This document shows positions 14,119 through 21,142 of a stretch of DNA of 64,000 bases, piece after piece. A model generated the notes under the pieces. The model was not told the origin of the DNA. It searched no databases and saw nothing but the letters and a program-made list of their open reading frames with translations. Both the position numbers and the translations under genes were made by a program. The first letter of the stretch is position 1. Every line of letters begins with the position of its first letter. Source of the DNA: Rhizobium favelukesii (lineage in GTDB: Bacteria; Pseudomonadota; Alphaproteobacteria; Rhizobiales; Rhizobiaceae); NCBI RefSeq assembly GCF_000577275.2, contig NZ_HG916852.1:3501001-3565000 (forward strand). The letters are read 5' to 3'.

Positions 14119-14247
14119 TCAATTCTGATGCCCCGTGACGGCGGATTGCGGCTTGCCGCTGTCCGTCGTTTTCGCGTCGTGTCCGGCCACGACAATCAGC
14201 ATCACACAGGCAACCAGCCCGGATACGAAGAGTATGCCATACGTCAT
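14119..14247 (-). CDS. 42-residue single-pass membrane peptide
   Basis: A small gene supported by a good ribosome site: AAGGAG lies eight to nine bases before the ATG. The product begins MTYGILFVSGLVACVMLIVV, a single hydrophobic helix at about residues 4-21. It ends in a short hydrophilic tail rich in Lys, Thr, Ser and Gln. Its stop lies ten bases from the convergent aldolase gene. I do not recognise the family. The hydrophobic-plus-tail design is common to small regulatory or stress membrane peptides, but that is only analogy. Confidence 0.55.
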   Translation of the reverse strand: MTYGILFVSGLVACVMLIVVAGHDAKTTDSGKPQSAVTGHQN

Positions 14248-14518
14248 CGGTCCGTTCTCCTTGCCCCGAAGATCGACCATCAAGCCGGGGAGCCTAGACG
14301 CCGAACCTAACCAGATGCCTAAGCTACAGGGTTGAGAGCGTCTTAAGATGGTAGGCGGCCCGTTAACTTTTGCGGCAAAAGCCGAACGAAAATTGCGCCC
14401 GCGTGAAGCGTTGTTGCGGGATGGGCGTGGTTGATATCCGATGCCCTGGCCACCCCGCCGCAGCCGCGCTATCACGGGGGCACCGGTCTGAAATCGGAAA
14501 ACAGCGAAGGAAACCCGA

Positions 14519-15006
14519 ATGGAAATCCGTCCTGAACAGCCAAGCGACATCGCGGCGATCCGTCAGATAACAAAGGCGGCATTCGCGTCGATGGAATATA
14601 GCAGTCAAACAGAAGCAGAGATTGTTGACGCTCTCCGCGAAGCGGGCGCATTGACGGTCTCGCTCGTCGCGGTCCAGGATGGTGCCGTTCTAGGGCATAT
14701 CGCGTTTTCGCCGTTGCGATCGATGGCCAAGACAAGGGCTGGTTTGGACTTGGACCGGTCTCGGTCAGGCCGGACCGTCAAAAAGAGGGCATTGGCGGCA
14801 AGCTCATTCGCGACGGCTTATCGCGGCTTACCAATGTCGGAGCCAGAGGCTGCGTCGTTCTCGGCGATCCTGGCTACTACAGGCGCTTCGGCTTCCAGAA
14901 TGACGCCAATGAGGCGGCGCCTGCGGAATATTTCATGCACTTGGCGTTCGACGGCCACACGCCTGCGGGCAAAGTCAGCTATCACGACGGCTTCAGTGCC
15001 ACTTGA
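14519..15006 (+). pseudogene. GNAT-family N-acetyltransferase (YhbS-like), frameshifted
   Basis: The first 64 codons read as a GNAT start (MEIRPEQPSDIAAIRQITKA) up to VLGHIAFSP. Then the frame becomes arginine-rich nonsense and runs on to 15094. One base later, at 14713, the other frame continues the family exactly: it contains the acetyl-CoA loop PDRQKEGIGGKLI and the GDPGYYRRFGF motif of YhbS-like enzymes. It ends at TGA 15004-15006 for a reconstructed protein of about 162 residues. A single base is missing in the run CGCCG/TTGCG near 14711-14713. Either the gene is freshly inactivated or the base was lost in sequencing. It is convergent with the LysR gene. Confidence 0.8.
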
Positions 15007-15102
15007 TAGGGAAGCCGAGGTCTTGAAGACAAGATCGCCCTCTCCATCGCGCATGTTGGGAAACTGGCTTCGCGACTGTTCGTCCGGCGGCTGACAGCCG
15101 TG

Positions 15103-15960
15103 TCATGCGTTGGCGCGAAGGCTACGCACCTTACCAAGAATATCATCCGATAGGGCTGAAACCAGTGCTTGGTCCGCCCCTTTTCGCGGCACCAGCACAA
15201 ACTCGACATCCTCGAGCACCGGCAGCTGGCCTTTGCCAATCTCCTTCAACCCTGATGGCGCCATGCTGCGTGGCTGCACCAGAACACCCATCCCCGCCCG
15301 CGCTGCCGCCGTCAGTCCGCTGAGGCTGCCGCAGGTGCAGACGATCCGCCAGGCGACCTGGCTGCGCCCCAACGCTTCGAGTGCAATGCTGCGCGTCACG
15401 CTCGGCGGCGGGAAGGCGATCAATGACAGGGGCCCACCGCTCAACACCTGCTCGGGATCGCGCGCCAGCCAGACGAGTGGCTCGCGATAGACCAGCCGCC
15501 CGCGGGCATCGCCGAGCCGGCGCTTCGCCAGCACGAGGTCGATCTCGCCATTGTCCTGCATCTCGTAGAGCGTCCCGGAGAGCGCCACCGTCAATTCGAG
15601 ATCGACCGATGGGTGCGAGCGGACGAAATCCTCGAGCACTGCCGGTAGCTGGCTGGTCACGAAGTCTTCCGACACGCCGAGCCGGAGATTGCCGCGCAGC
15701 TTCTGTCCCCTGAATTGCGATTGAACCTGTGCCTCGATCGCCAGCATCGCCCGCGCATGGCTGAGCAGCGCCTCGCCGTCGGTCGTCAGCAGCACCTTGT
15801 GGGTGTCGCGCGCCAGCAACCGTCGTCCGACGGCGCTTTCGAGCCGCTGGATGTGCTGGCTGACGGTCGATTGGCCGAGCCCGAGCCTTTCGGCGGCAAG
15901 CGTGAAGCTTCCCATCTGTTCGACGACAACAAAACTGCGCAGTTGCGTAAGATCAAGCAT
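15103..15960 (-). CDS. LysR-family transcriptional regulator
   Basis: A 285-residue regulator with an N-terminal winged helix-turn-helix (residues 1-60, with the pattern FTLAAERLGLGQSTVSQHI) and a LysR substrate-binding domain from about residue 88 onward. It is divergent from the SBF-like transporter gene with under 100 bases between their starts. That is the usual arrangement for a LysR protein that controls its neighbour and itself. By this logic the transported compound, or a metabolite of it, is the likely co-inducer, but nothing in the sequence identifies it. Confidence 0.9.
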   Translation of the reverse strand: MLDLTQLRSFVVVEQMGSFTLAAERLGLGQSTVSQHIQRLESAVGRRLLARDTHKVLLTTDGEALLSHARAMLAIEAQVQSQFRGQKLRGNLRLGVSEDFVTSQLPAVLEDFVRSHPSVDLELTVALSGTLYEMQDNGEIDLVLAKRRLGDARGRLVYREPLVWLARDPEQVLSGGPLSLIAFPPPSVTRSIALEALGRSQVAWRIVCTCGSLSGLTAAARAGMGVLVQPRSMAPSGLKEIGKGQLPVLEDVEFVLVPRKGADQALVSALSDDILGKVRSLRANA

Positions 15961-16053
15961 GGCAATCCAGAAATGCGATAACTGTTATTCCTTGCATCCT
16001 GTATCATAATGGAAGAAACACAAATGATCTACTGATCTCCATGAGTGTCCGCC

Positions 16054-17058
16054 ATGCGCCGTTTTCTACCCGATAACTTTACGATGCTACTCGTCTGCAC
16101 CGTCATCCTCGCCTCGCTGCTGCCGGCCAAAGGCGCTTTTGCCGGCTATTTCGGGATCGCGACGAACCTGGCGGTGGCCCTTCTCTTCTTTCTGCACGGC
16201 GCACGCCTGTCGCGCGACGTCGTGATCGCCGGCCTGCTGCACTGGCGGCTTCATCTCGTCATCCTGCTGACGACGTTCGGACTTTTCCCGATCCTCGGCC
16301 TCGGCCTCGGCTTCGTGCCTGAATGGATACTGCCGAAGCCGCTCTATCTCGGGATCCTCTATCTGAGCGTTCTGCCATCGACGGTGCAGTCGTCAATCGC
16401 CTTCACCTCGATGGCGGGTGGCAACGTCCCGGCAGCCATCTGCTCGGCATCGGCGTCGAACATCTTGGGCATGTTCCTGACACCGCTGCTGGTCGGGCTG
16501 CTGTTTTCCGTCGGCGGTCATGGCGGCTTTTCGTGGAACGCGCTGCAGCAGATCCTTCTCCAGCTGCTGCTGCCCTTCGTCGTCGGCCAGTTGCTTGAGC
16601 CGTGGATCGGCGGCTGGATCCGCGCGAAGAAGAGGCTTCTGATGCCTGTCGACCGCGGCTCGATCCTGATGGTGGTCTATCTCGCCTTCAGCACGGCGGT
16701 CGTCGAGGGTCTGTGGCACACCTTCTCGATCGGCGACATCGCCGCAGTCATTGTCGCCGACACAGCACTGCTCGCCTTCGTGCTGTGCTTCACCATGTTT
16801 GGCAGCCGCCTCCTCGGCTTCAGCAAGGCCGACGAGATCACCATCACCTTCTGCGGCTCGAAGAAGAGCCTCGCCAGCGGCGCGCCGATGGCGAGCGTCA
16901 TCTTTGCCGGGCAATCGGTCGGGGCGATCGTGCTTCCATTGATGCTGTTCCACCAGATCCAGCTGATGGTCTGTGCCGTGATCGCGCAGAAATATGCGGC
17001 CAGAGCAGCGCACCACATTACCGAAGAGGAAGCCGAGGAAGCGGCAAGCCCGGCCTGA
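16054..17058 (+). CDS. bile acid:sodium symporter family (SBF-like) membrane protein
   Basis: A polytopic inner-membrane protein of 334 residues with about nine to ten hydrophobic helices, resembling the SBF-like branch of the bile acid:sodium symporter superfamily. The conserved crossover segments are visible around YLSVLPSTVQSSIAFTSMAGGN and FCGSKKSLASGAPMA. It ends in a short acidic tail. The bacterial substrates of this branch are mostly unknown; organic anions are the usual guess. A GTG nine bases upstream could also start it. Control by the divergent LysR gene is likely from position. The gene is convergent with the heat-shock gene, with a hairpin between them. Confidence 0.85.
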   Translation: MRRFLPDNFTMLLVCTVILASLLPAKGAFAGYFGIATNLAVALLFFLHGARLSRDVVIAGLLHWRLHLVILLTTFGLFPILGLGLGFVPEWILPKPLYLGILYLSVLPSTVQSSIAFTSMAGGNVPAAICSASASNILGMFLTPLLVGLLFSVGGHGGFSWNALQQILLQLLLPFVVGQLLEPWIGGWIRAKKRLLMPVDRGSILMVVYLAFSTAVVEGLWHTFSIGDIAAVIVADTALLAFVLCFTMFGSRLLGFSKADEITITFCGSKKSLASGAPMASVIFAGQSVGAIVLPLMLFHQIQLMVCAVIAQKYAARAAHHITEEEAEEAASPA

Positions 17059-17069
17059 CATTGGACGAC

Positions 17070-17099
17070 AAAAAGGCGGCGCTCACACGAGCGCCGCCT
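17070..17099 (-). terminator. intrinsic terminator of the hsp20 gene
   Basis: A perfect eleven-base-pair stem (AGGCGGCGCTC / GAGCGCCGCCT) with a four-base loop. On the minus strand it is followed by TTTTTGTC, making it a strong terminator for the heat-shock gene. Its plus-strand side lacks a T-run. Confidence 0.85.
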
Positions 17100-17124
17100 G
17101 CATGATTGGCCTGGGAGGATCGAT

Positions 17125-17592
17125 TTAGTTGGCGACCTGCGCCTCGATGGCCTTCGGCGCGCTGACCGGCTCAGCCGCAATCGCGATCTTGCGCGGCTTC
17201 ATGGCTTCCGGAATGCTGCGAAGCAGGTCGATGTGGAGCAGACCGTTCTTCAACGAAGCGGCGGTGACCTCGACGTGATCGGCAAGCTGGAAGCGGCGCT
17301 CGAAGGCGCGCTTGGCAATGCCGCGATAGAGGAACTCGCTGCCTTCCACATTGTCTTCGCTCTTTTCACCCTTGACGGTCAGAGCGTGGGCCTGTGCCTC
17401 GATGAAGATTTCGGTCTCATCAAAACCAGCAACGGCCATGGTGATGCGATAGGTGCTCTCGCCGGTACGCTCGATATTGTAGGGCGGATAGGTCTGGCCC
17501 TGGTCAGGCTGACCGAGACTGTCGAGCATGGTAAAAAGACGGTCGAAACCGACGGTCGAACGATAAAGGGGAGAGAAGTCTACGTGACGCAT
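17125..17592 (-). CDS. small heat-shock protein, Hsp20/alpha-crystallin (IbpA-like)
   Basis: A cytoplasmic holdase chaperone of 155 residues that binds unfolding proteins during heat stress. It has the N-terminal arm MRHVDFSPLYRSTVGFDRLF typical of rhizobial class A sHSPs. An alpha-crystallin domain spans about residues 36-125, with the YRITMAVAGF start and the closing A-x-x-x-NGLL motif, and a Pro/Ala-rich tail follows. The start follows AGGAGG. The frame is open further upstream, but those codons overlap the structured leader. Regulation is well supported: an RpoH promoter and a ROSE-like hairpin that hides the ribosome site (separate entries) predict control at both transcription and translation. 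Confidence 0.92.
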   Translation of the reverse strand: MRHVDFSPLYRSTVGFDRLFTMLDSLGQPDQGQTYPPYNIERTGESTYRITMAVAGFDETEIFIEAQAHALTVKGEKSEDNVEGSEFLYRGIAKRAFERRFQLADHVEVTAASLKNGLLHIDLLRSIPEAMKPRKIAIAAEPVSAPKAIEAQVAN

Positions 17593-17690
17593 GATGTCCT
17601 CCTGAGGAAGCGACGTGTTGCGATAATTGCCCCTGAAACCCCTTGATCGGCAGCTTCGGGACGGGTGGACAGGCCCGTTTGGCGCCTGCA
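17593..17690 (-). ncRNA. ROSE-type RNA thermometer in the hsp20 leader
   Basis: The leader between the predicted RpoH start site and the ATG is about 98 nucleotides, the usual size for ROSE elements. Just before the start codon the RNA reads CGUCGCUUCCUCAGGAGGAC. UCGCUUCCU can pair with AGGAGGA, matching the ROSE terminal hairpin in which a U(C/U)GCU block masks the Shine-Dalgarno sequence at low temperature. A further hairpin (ACGGG / CCCGU) lies upstream. Confidence 0.75.
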
Positions 17691-17696
17691 GGAATG

Positions 17697-17725
17697 AGAT
17701 GGGGATGGCTTTTGCGCAGTTCAAG
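17697..17725 (-). promoter_or_regulatory. RpoH (sigma32) heat-shock promoter
   Basis: On the minus strand CTTGAAC is followed after 14 bases by CCCCATCT. This is nearly the textbook sigma32 consensus (CTTGAAA, N11-16, CCCCATNT). It lies about 105 bases upstream of the small heat-shock gene. Confidence 0.85.
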
Positions 17726-17789
17726 ACCCCGGCGCAGGACCGCCCTCACGTTGCGTGAACCGCATATGAATAGCCGGTTCGGAAGCCAT

Positions 17790-17924
17790 TCATGAGTGGA
17801 GGATTAGGAATCATGCCCATCGGGTGACACTGGCCCGACGGCTGGAGTGTATCGTCCCTTCGTCTTCAGCCCGATCTCCAGCCGGCATCGCGGAACCTCA
17901 CGTTCCGCATGCCGGTCTTTTTTT
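17790..17924 (+). ncRNA. candidate structured small RNA ending in a strong terminator
   Basis: The plus strand ends in a long stem (GCCGGCAT and GCGGAAC paired with their complements) followed by seven T residues (17918-17924). No plus-strand gene precedes it for 730 bases or follows it before 19109, so it does not terminate a coding gene. Upstream, CGGCTGGAG (17839-17847) can pair with CTCCAGCCG (17876-17884). The second arm overlaps the terminator stem, so the two folds compete. A mini-frame (ATG CCC ATC GGG TGA) preceded by GGAGG lies at about 17813. The promoter is not clear, so the 5' end is a guess. Confidence 0.4.
17881..17924 (+). terminator. intrinsic terminator without an upstream gene
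   Basis: A two-part stem of about 15 base pairs with a CTCAC loop and a C bulge, followed by seven T residues on the plus strand. It belongs to the candidate small RNA here. Confidence 0.75.
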
Positions 17925-17963
17925 GAACGGTTGAGTTCGAAGACGACGACAGCCCGTCGCGTG

Positions 17964-18839
17964 TCAGACCGACAGCTCCTTGGCACGCGCGTTGATCTTT
18001 TCGCAGGCATCCTCGAATGGGTGGCGCGTCGGCACCCAATGCGAAGCGCCAAGCAGGAGAAGCGCCTTCAAATGCGTCCAGCCGCCTTCCTCGCCGACAA
18101 CCGGCGCATAAGACGTCATCGGACCGCGCTCCTCACCGGCATAAAGGCGTTCGTACTCCGCGAAATTGGAGAAGTTTTCGTGACTGTTGTCCGAGGGATG
18201 GAAAGTCTCGGCCGCAGCGCCTTCAGCAAGGATGACTTCATGCGTATCGAGCAGGACGGCATAGTACTCGATCGACCTGTCGTTGGCAGGAACGACTGGC
18301 GCGATCGTCGTGCCGTTCACGAGGTCCTTGACGCGGATCAGAACACCGTTCAGGAGCAGCGCATGGCCAGGCGACAGGTAGAGATCGGAATGTGGCGTAT
18401 GCTCATCCAGCGCATGGCGCGAGACTCGGACCGGCACGACGCCGTCATGCCAGCGCGCGCCACTCCTCTTGAAGACTTGGCGACCGACCCACTTGATCCG
18501 CCGTATATCCCCATCCGGAAGCGCAACGCGATCGCCGATCCGAAGATCCTCGACACGTTTTTCACCGCAATCCGTGAGGATCGATGTCCCACGCAAGAAG
18601 CAATGCGCACCACCGCCGCCACCAGAGTTGCCATTCCCGCTGCCACCAGAATTGCCATGCCCGCGTCCACCAGAACCACCGCGCCCCCAACGCCTGCCCA
18701 TCGCGTGCGCAGGGGAAGAGGAAACTGCCATGGCGATGGCCGCAACGCTTGCGAAACGAGCACCGGCGGCGGCGGCCACACCCAGAAAATGCCTGCGCGC
18801 GGTATTGCCTGGCAGCTTTGGATCTTCCGTCGACAACAT
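17964..18839 (-). CDS. Tat-exported Hint-domain protein
   Basis: A 291-residue protein with three parts. Residues 1-46 form a twin-arginine signal peptide (ARRHFLG, then a hydrophobic stretch ending AHA). Residues 47-77 form a Gly/Ser/Asn/Arg-rich linker. From C80 (CFLRGTSILTDCGEKRVEDL) a Hint_2-type Hint domain runs to about residue 215, with LYLSPGHALLLNGVLIRVKDL carrying the block with the conserved histidine. Hint domains self-cleave peptide bonds at such a cysteine in inteins and hedgehog proteins. Whether this one cleaves, and what it would release or attach, is unknown. The start follows AAGGAA by seven bases, and a longer frame upstream is unlikely because the Tat motif fits this start. 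It stands alone. Confidence 0.8.
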   Translation of the reverse strand: MLSTEDPKLPGNTARRHFLGVAAAAGARFASVAAIAMAVSSSPAHAMGRRWGRGGSGGRGHGNSGGSGNGNSGGGGGAHCFLRGTSILTDCGEKRVEDLRIGDRVALPDGDIRRIKWVGRQVFKRSGARWHDGVVPVRVSRHALDEHTPHSDLYLSPGHALLLNGVLIRVKDLVNGTTIAPVVPANDRSIEYYAVLLDTHEVILAEGAAAETFHPSDNSHENFSNFAEYERLYAGEERGPMTSYAPVVGEEGGWTHLKALLLLGASHWVPTRHPFEDACEKINARAKELSV

Positions 18840-19108
18840 GCTGGCTTCCTTTGAAAAGAGTAATACTGCTCCATGGTACAATAAGTTGCATTGCATTGAA
18901 CTTCGCAGAATAGCGCTAATGCCTACTCAAAAGGGAGTATACGAAGGCTGCCACGAGCCACACCAGCTCAAGACGTTTGCACAGTGGTGACAGGATTCAA
19001 CGTTTTGCTCTACCGCAGGTTGGCACCGCATCTTTCTTTCATTTGACATGGCGATCGCCTATCAGCTTTACTCGACAGGCGAATCCGGAAGGACACGATC
19101 GATCAGCC

Positions 19109-20083
19109 ATGGAACCAGTCCTTTTCTCGACCCCCAACAATCCGATACCGGAGAACCGCACGGAAGGCTTCTTCGAGACCCATGATGGCCATCGGCTGCG
19201 CTATGCCGTCTTCCGCTCTGATGCGCCGGTAGCGAAGGGCACCGTCGTCCTCCTCCAGGGCCGCAACGAATATATCGAGAAGTATTTCGAGACGATCCGC
19301 GACCTGACGGCCAGTGGCCTCTGGGTTGCAACATTCGATCTGCGCGCCCAGGGTGGCTCCGACCGGCTTCTGAAGAATCGCCACTACGGTCATGTCCGCC
19401 GCTTCATCGATTACGAGCACGACCTCGACACGTTTCTCGAGAAGATCGTGCTGCCGGATACCCGCCTGCCCTTCTTCATCCTCGCGCATTCGACCGGAGC
19501 GTTGATCGCGATGTCCGCCGCCCCCTACCTCTCGACGCGCATCGAGCGCATGGTGCTGACAGCCCCGTTTATCGGCCTCTCGGGCCAGGCAGCGTCGGAA
19601 GGTACGATCCGCGCGCTCGCTGGGGTCGCCTGTTCGCTCGGTCTCGGCTCGTTTCCGCTGACGCGCAAGCTCAAGGAACAGCCGTTCCGCGACAACCCTC
19701 TGACATCGGACCAGACGCGGTTCGAGCGCAACGCTGGTGTTGCCGCGGCCCATCCGGAATTGACGCTCGGGCCCCCGACGGCACGCTGGCTGCACGATTC
19801 GTTCCTAACGATCGACCGCGTGACGTCACCGAACCATCTGTTCTCGATCACCATTCCGACGGTCGTCATCGCGCCGACGCGCGACGAGATCGTGCCCTAT
19901 ATCGCGCAGGAGCGTATCTCGCGCTATTTCCGCGCCGCCCAGTTCGTCCCGATCAACGGCGCGCGGCATGAGGTGCTGCAGGAACGCGATGTCTACCGCA
20001 AGGCAGCGCTTGCAGCCTTTCACGCCTTCGTTCCCGGTAGCGATGCCGAGGCCGTCGAGGAAGTCGAAGGTTTTGGCACCTAG
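19109..20083 (+). CDS. alpha/beta hydrolase, lysophospholipase (PldB-like, Hydrolase_4)
   Basis: A 324-residue cytosolic or membrane-associated alpha/beta hydrolase resembling lysophospholipase L2 and monoglyceride lipases. The nucleophile is S128 in the LAHSTGA elbow. The aspartate lies in APTRDEIVP and the histidine in NGARHEVLQER, giving a complete triad. An acidic tail follows. The LLQGRNEYIEKYFE block near residues 48-61 is typical of this subgroup. The frame is open upstream to 18977, but the ATG chosen gives the normal N-terminus; the nearest purine-rich run lies somewhat far from it. Probable role: removing acyl chains from lysophospholipids in membrane turnover. Convergent with hisN. 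Confidence 0.85.
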   Translation: MEPVLFSTPNNPIPENRTEGFFETHDGHRLRYAVFRSDAPVAKGTVVLLQGRNEYIEKYFETIRDLTASGLWVATFDLRAQGGSDRLLKNRHYGHVRRFIDYEHDLDTFLEKIVLPDTRLPFFILAHSTGALIAMSAAPYLSTRIERMVLTAPFIGLSGQAASEGTIRALAGVACSLGLGSFPLTRKLKEQPFRDNPLTSDQTRFERNAGVAAAHPELTLGPPTARWLHDSFLTIDRVTSPNHLFSITIPTVVIAPTRDEIVPYIAQERISRYFRAAQFVPINGARHEVLQERDVYRKAALAAFHAFVPGSDAEAVEEVEGFGT

Positions 20084-20124
20084 CCCGGCCGCTATCTGAC
20101 GACCTCGGCAAGTGCCGATGGCTG

Positions 20125-20937
20125 CTATCGATTGAGGACAGCCATCGCCTGCTCGTAGACGGCGCGGCTTCCCGCGGCGATGATCGAGCCGCCGTTTTCC
20201 GGGCGCCCGCCATCCCAGGTCGTGATGATCCCGCCGGCGTTCTCGATGATGGGAATGATGCCGCCGACATCGTAGGGCTTCAGACTGTTTTCGATAACCA
20301 GGTCGACGTGGCCGGCAGCGAGCAACGCGTAGGCGTAGCAATCCGTGCCGTAACGGAAGAGCCGCACCTGGCTCTCGATCTCTCTGTACTTGTCCATCTC
20401 CGCGCCCGTGAAGAGATGCGGTGAGGTGGTGAAGAGAATGGCGTTCGCCAGTGCACCGCAATCGCGAACCTGCAGCCGGCGCTCTCCCTCCGGACCGTTG
20501 TAGATAGAACCATTTTCATCCGCGAAGTAGCGCTCGCCGGTAAAGGGCTGCTCGATCATCCCCATAATGGCCCGGCCATATTGCTGCAGGCCGATCAGCG
20601 TTCCCCAGACGGGCACGCCTGAAATAAAGGCACGCGTGCCGTCGATCGGGTCGATAACCCACACGTATTCGCGGTCCAGGCCGATGCTGCCGTGCTCTTC
20701 ACCAAGGATGCCGTGATCCGGGAAATGCTCCTCGATCAGCGCGCGAATGGCGACCTCAGCCGCCCTGTCGCCCTCGGTGACAGGGTCAAAGCCGCCCGAC
20801 AGCTTGTTGGTCACGTCGAGCCCGGAACGGAAACGCGGCAGTGTCTCGGCCTTGGCGGCCTCCGCCAGGCGGTTGAAGAACGAGCGATCAGGCAACATGG
20901 TGAAATCCATCGGTGGCGCGCGAGTGGCGCTTTTCAT
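20125..20937 (-). CDS. hisN: histidinol-phosphatase, inositol-monophosphatase family
   Basis: A 270-residue member of the inositol monophosphatase superfamily, close to the HisN histidinol-phosphate phosphatases that serve histidine synthesis in actinobacteria and many alphaproteobacteria. The metal-binding motifs are intact: GEEHG, WVIDPIDGTRAF, and YDVGGIIPIIENAGG near the C-terminus. Which of histidinol phosphate, inositol phosphate or another sugar phosphate is the true substrate cannot be settled from sequence alone; HisN is the usual assignment for rhizobial proteins beginning MLPDRSFF. Internal ATGs nine and thirteen codons in are equally good starts, since no clear ribosome site precedes any of them. 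No his genes are adjacent. Confidence 0.8.
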   Translation of the reverse strand: MKSATRAPPMDFTMLPDRSFFNRLAEAAKAETLPRFRSGLDVTNKLSGGFDPVTEGDRAAEVAIRALIEEHFPDHGILGEEHGSIGLDREYVWVIDPIDGTRAFISGVPVWGTLIGLQQYGRAIMGMIEQPFTGERYFADENGSIYNGPEGERRLQVRDCGALANAILFTTSPHLFTGAEMDKYREIESQVRLFRYGTDCYAYALLAAGHVDLVIENSLKPYDVGGIIPIIENAGGIITTWDGGRPENGGSIIAAGSRAVYEQAMAVLNR

Positions 20938-21016
20938 AGCGGAATTGCGGCCGGTTGCAAATGAGAGCGGCAGCTTTTAGCCGGCTGCACATTTTTTTTG
21001 CACTGCAAAATTCTGA

Positions 21017-21045
21017 TTGACAATTGTGCATCGCAATAGTAGCGT
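21017..21045 (+). promoter_or_regulatory. candidate promoter of the intergenic small RNA
   Basis: TTGACA is followed at 17 bases by TAGCGT, a weak -10 match. It precedes the hairpin-rich transcript by a few bases. Confidence 0.4.
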
Positions 21046-21049
21046 TTGC

Positions 21050-21127
21050 TCACAGTCTTCTGACTGTAAATACCCTCCTTGGGTGTTTCCTCCCTAGACT
21101 TGGACCGCCGCAAGGCGGTCTTTTTTT
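21050..21127 (+). ncRNA. small regulatory RNA candidate with anti-Shine-Dalgarno motifs (alpha-r14/NfeR1-like)
   Basis: A compact intergenic transcript of about 78 nucleotides. It contains three hairpins: ACAGTC/GACTGT, ACCC/GGGT with a CTCC-rich loop, and the terminator stem GACCGCC/GGCGGTC with a GCAA loop followed by seven T residues (21103-21127). Between them lies single-stranded TTTCCTCCCTAG. Exposed CCTCC motifs that pair with ribosome-binding sites are the hallmark of the rhizobial alpha-r14 (NfeR1) and related small RNAs. No open frame or plus-strand gene explains the terminator. Confidence 0.65.
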
Positions 21128-21142
21128 GGCAGCCTAGAAGGC

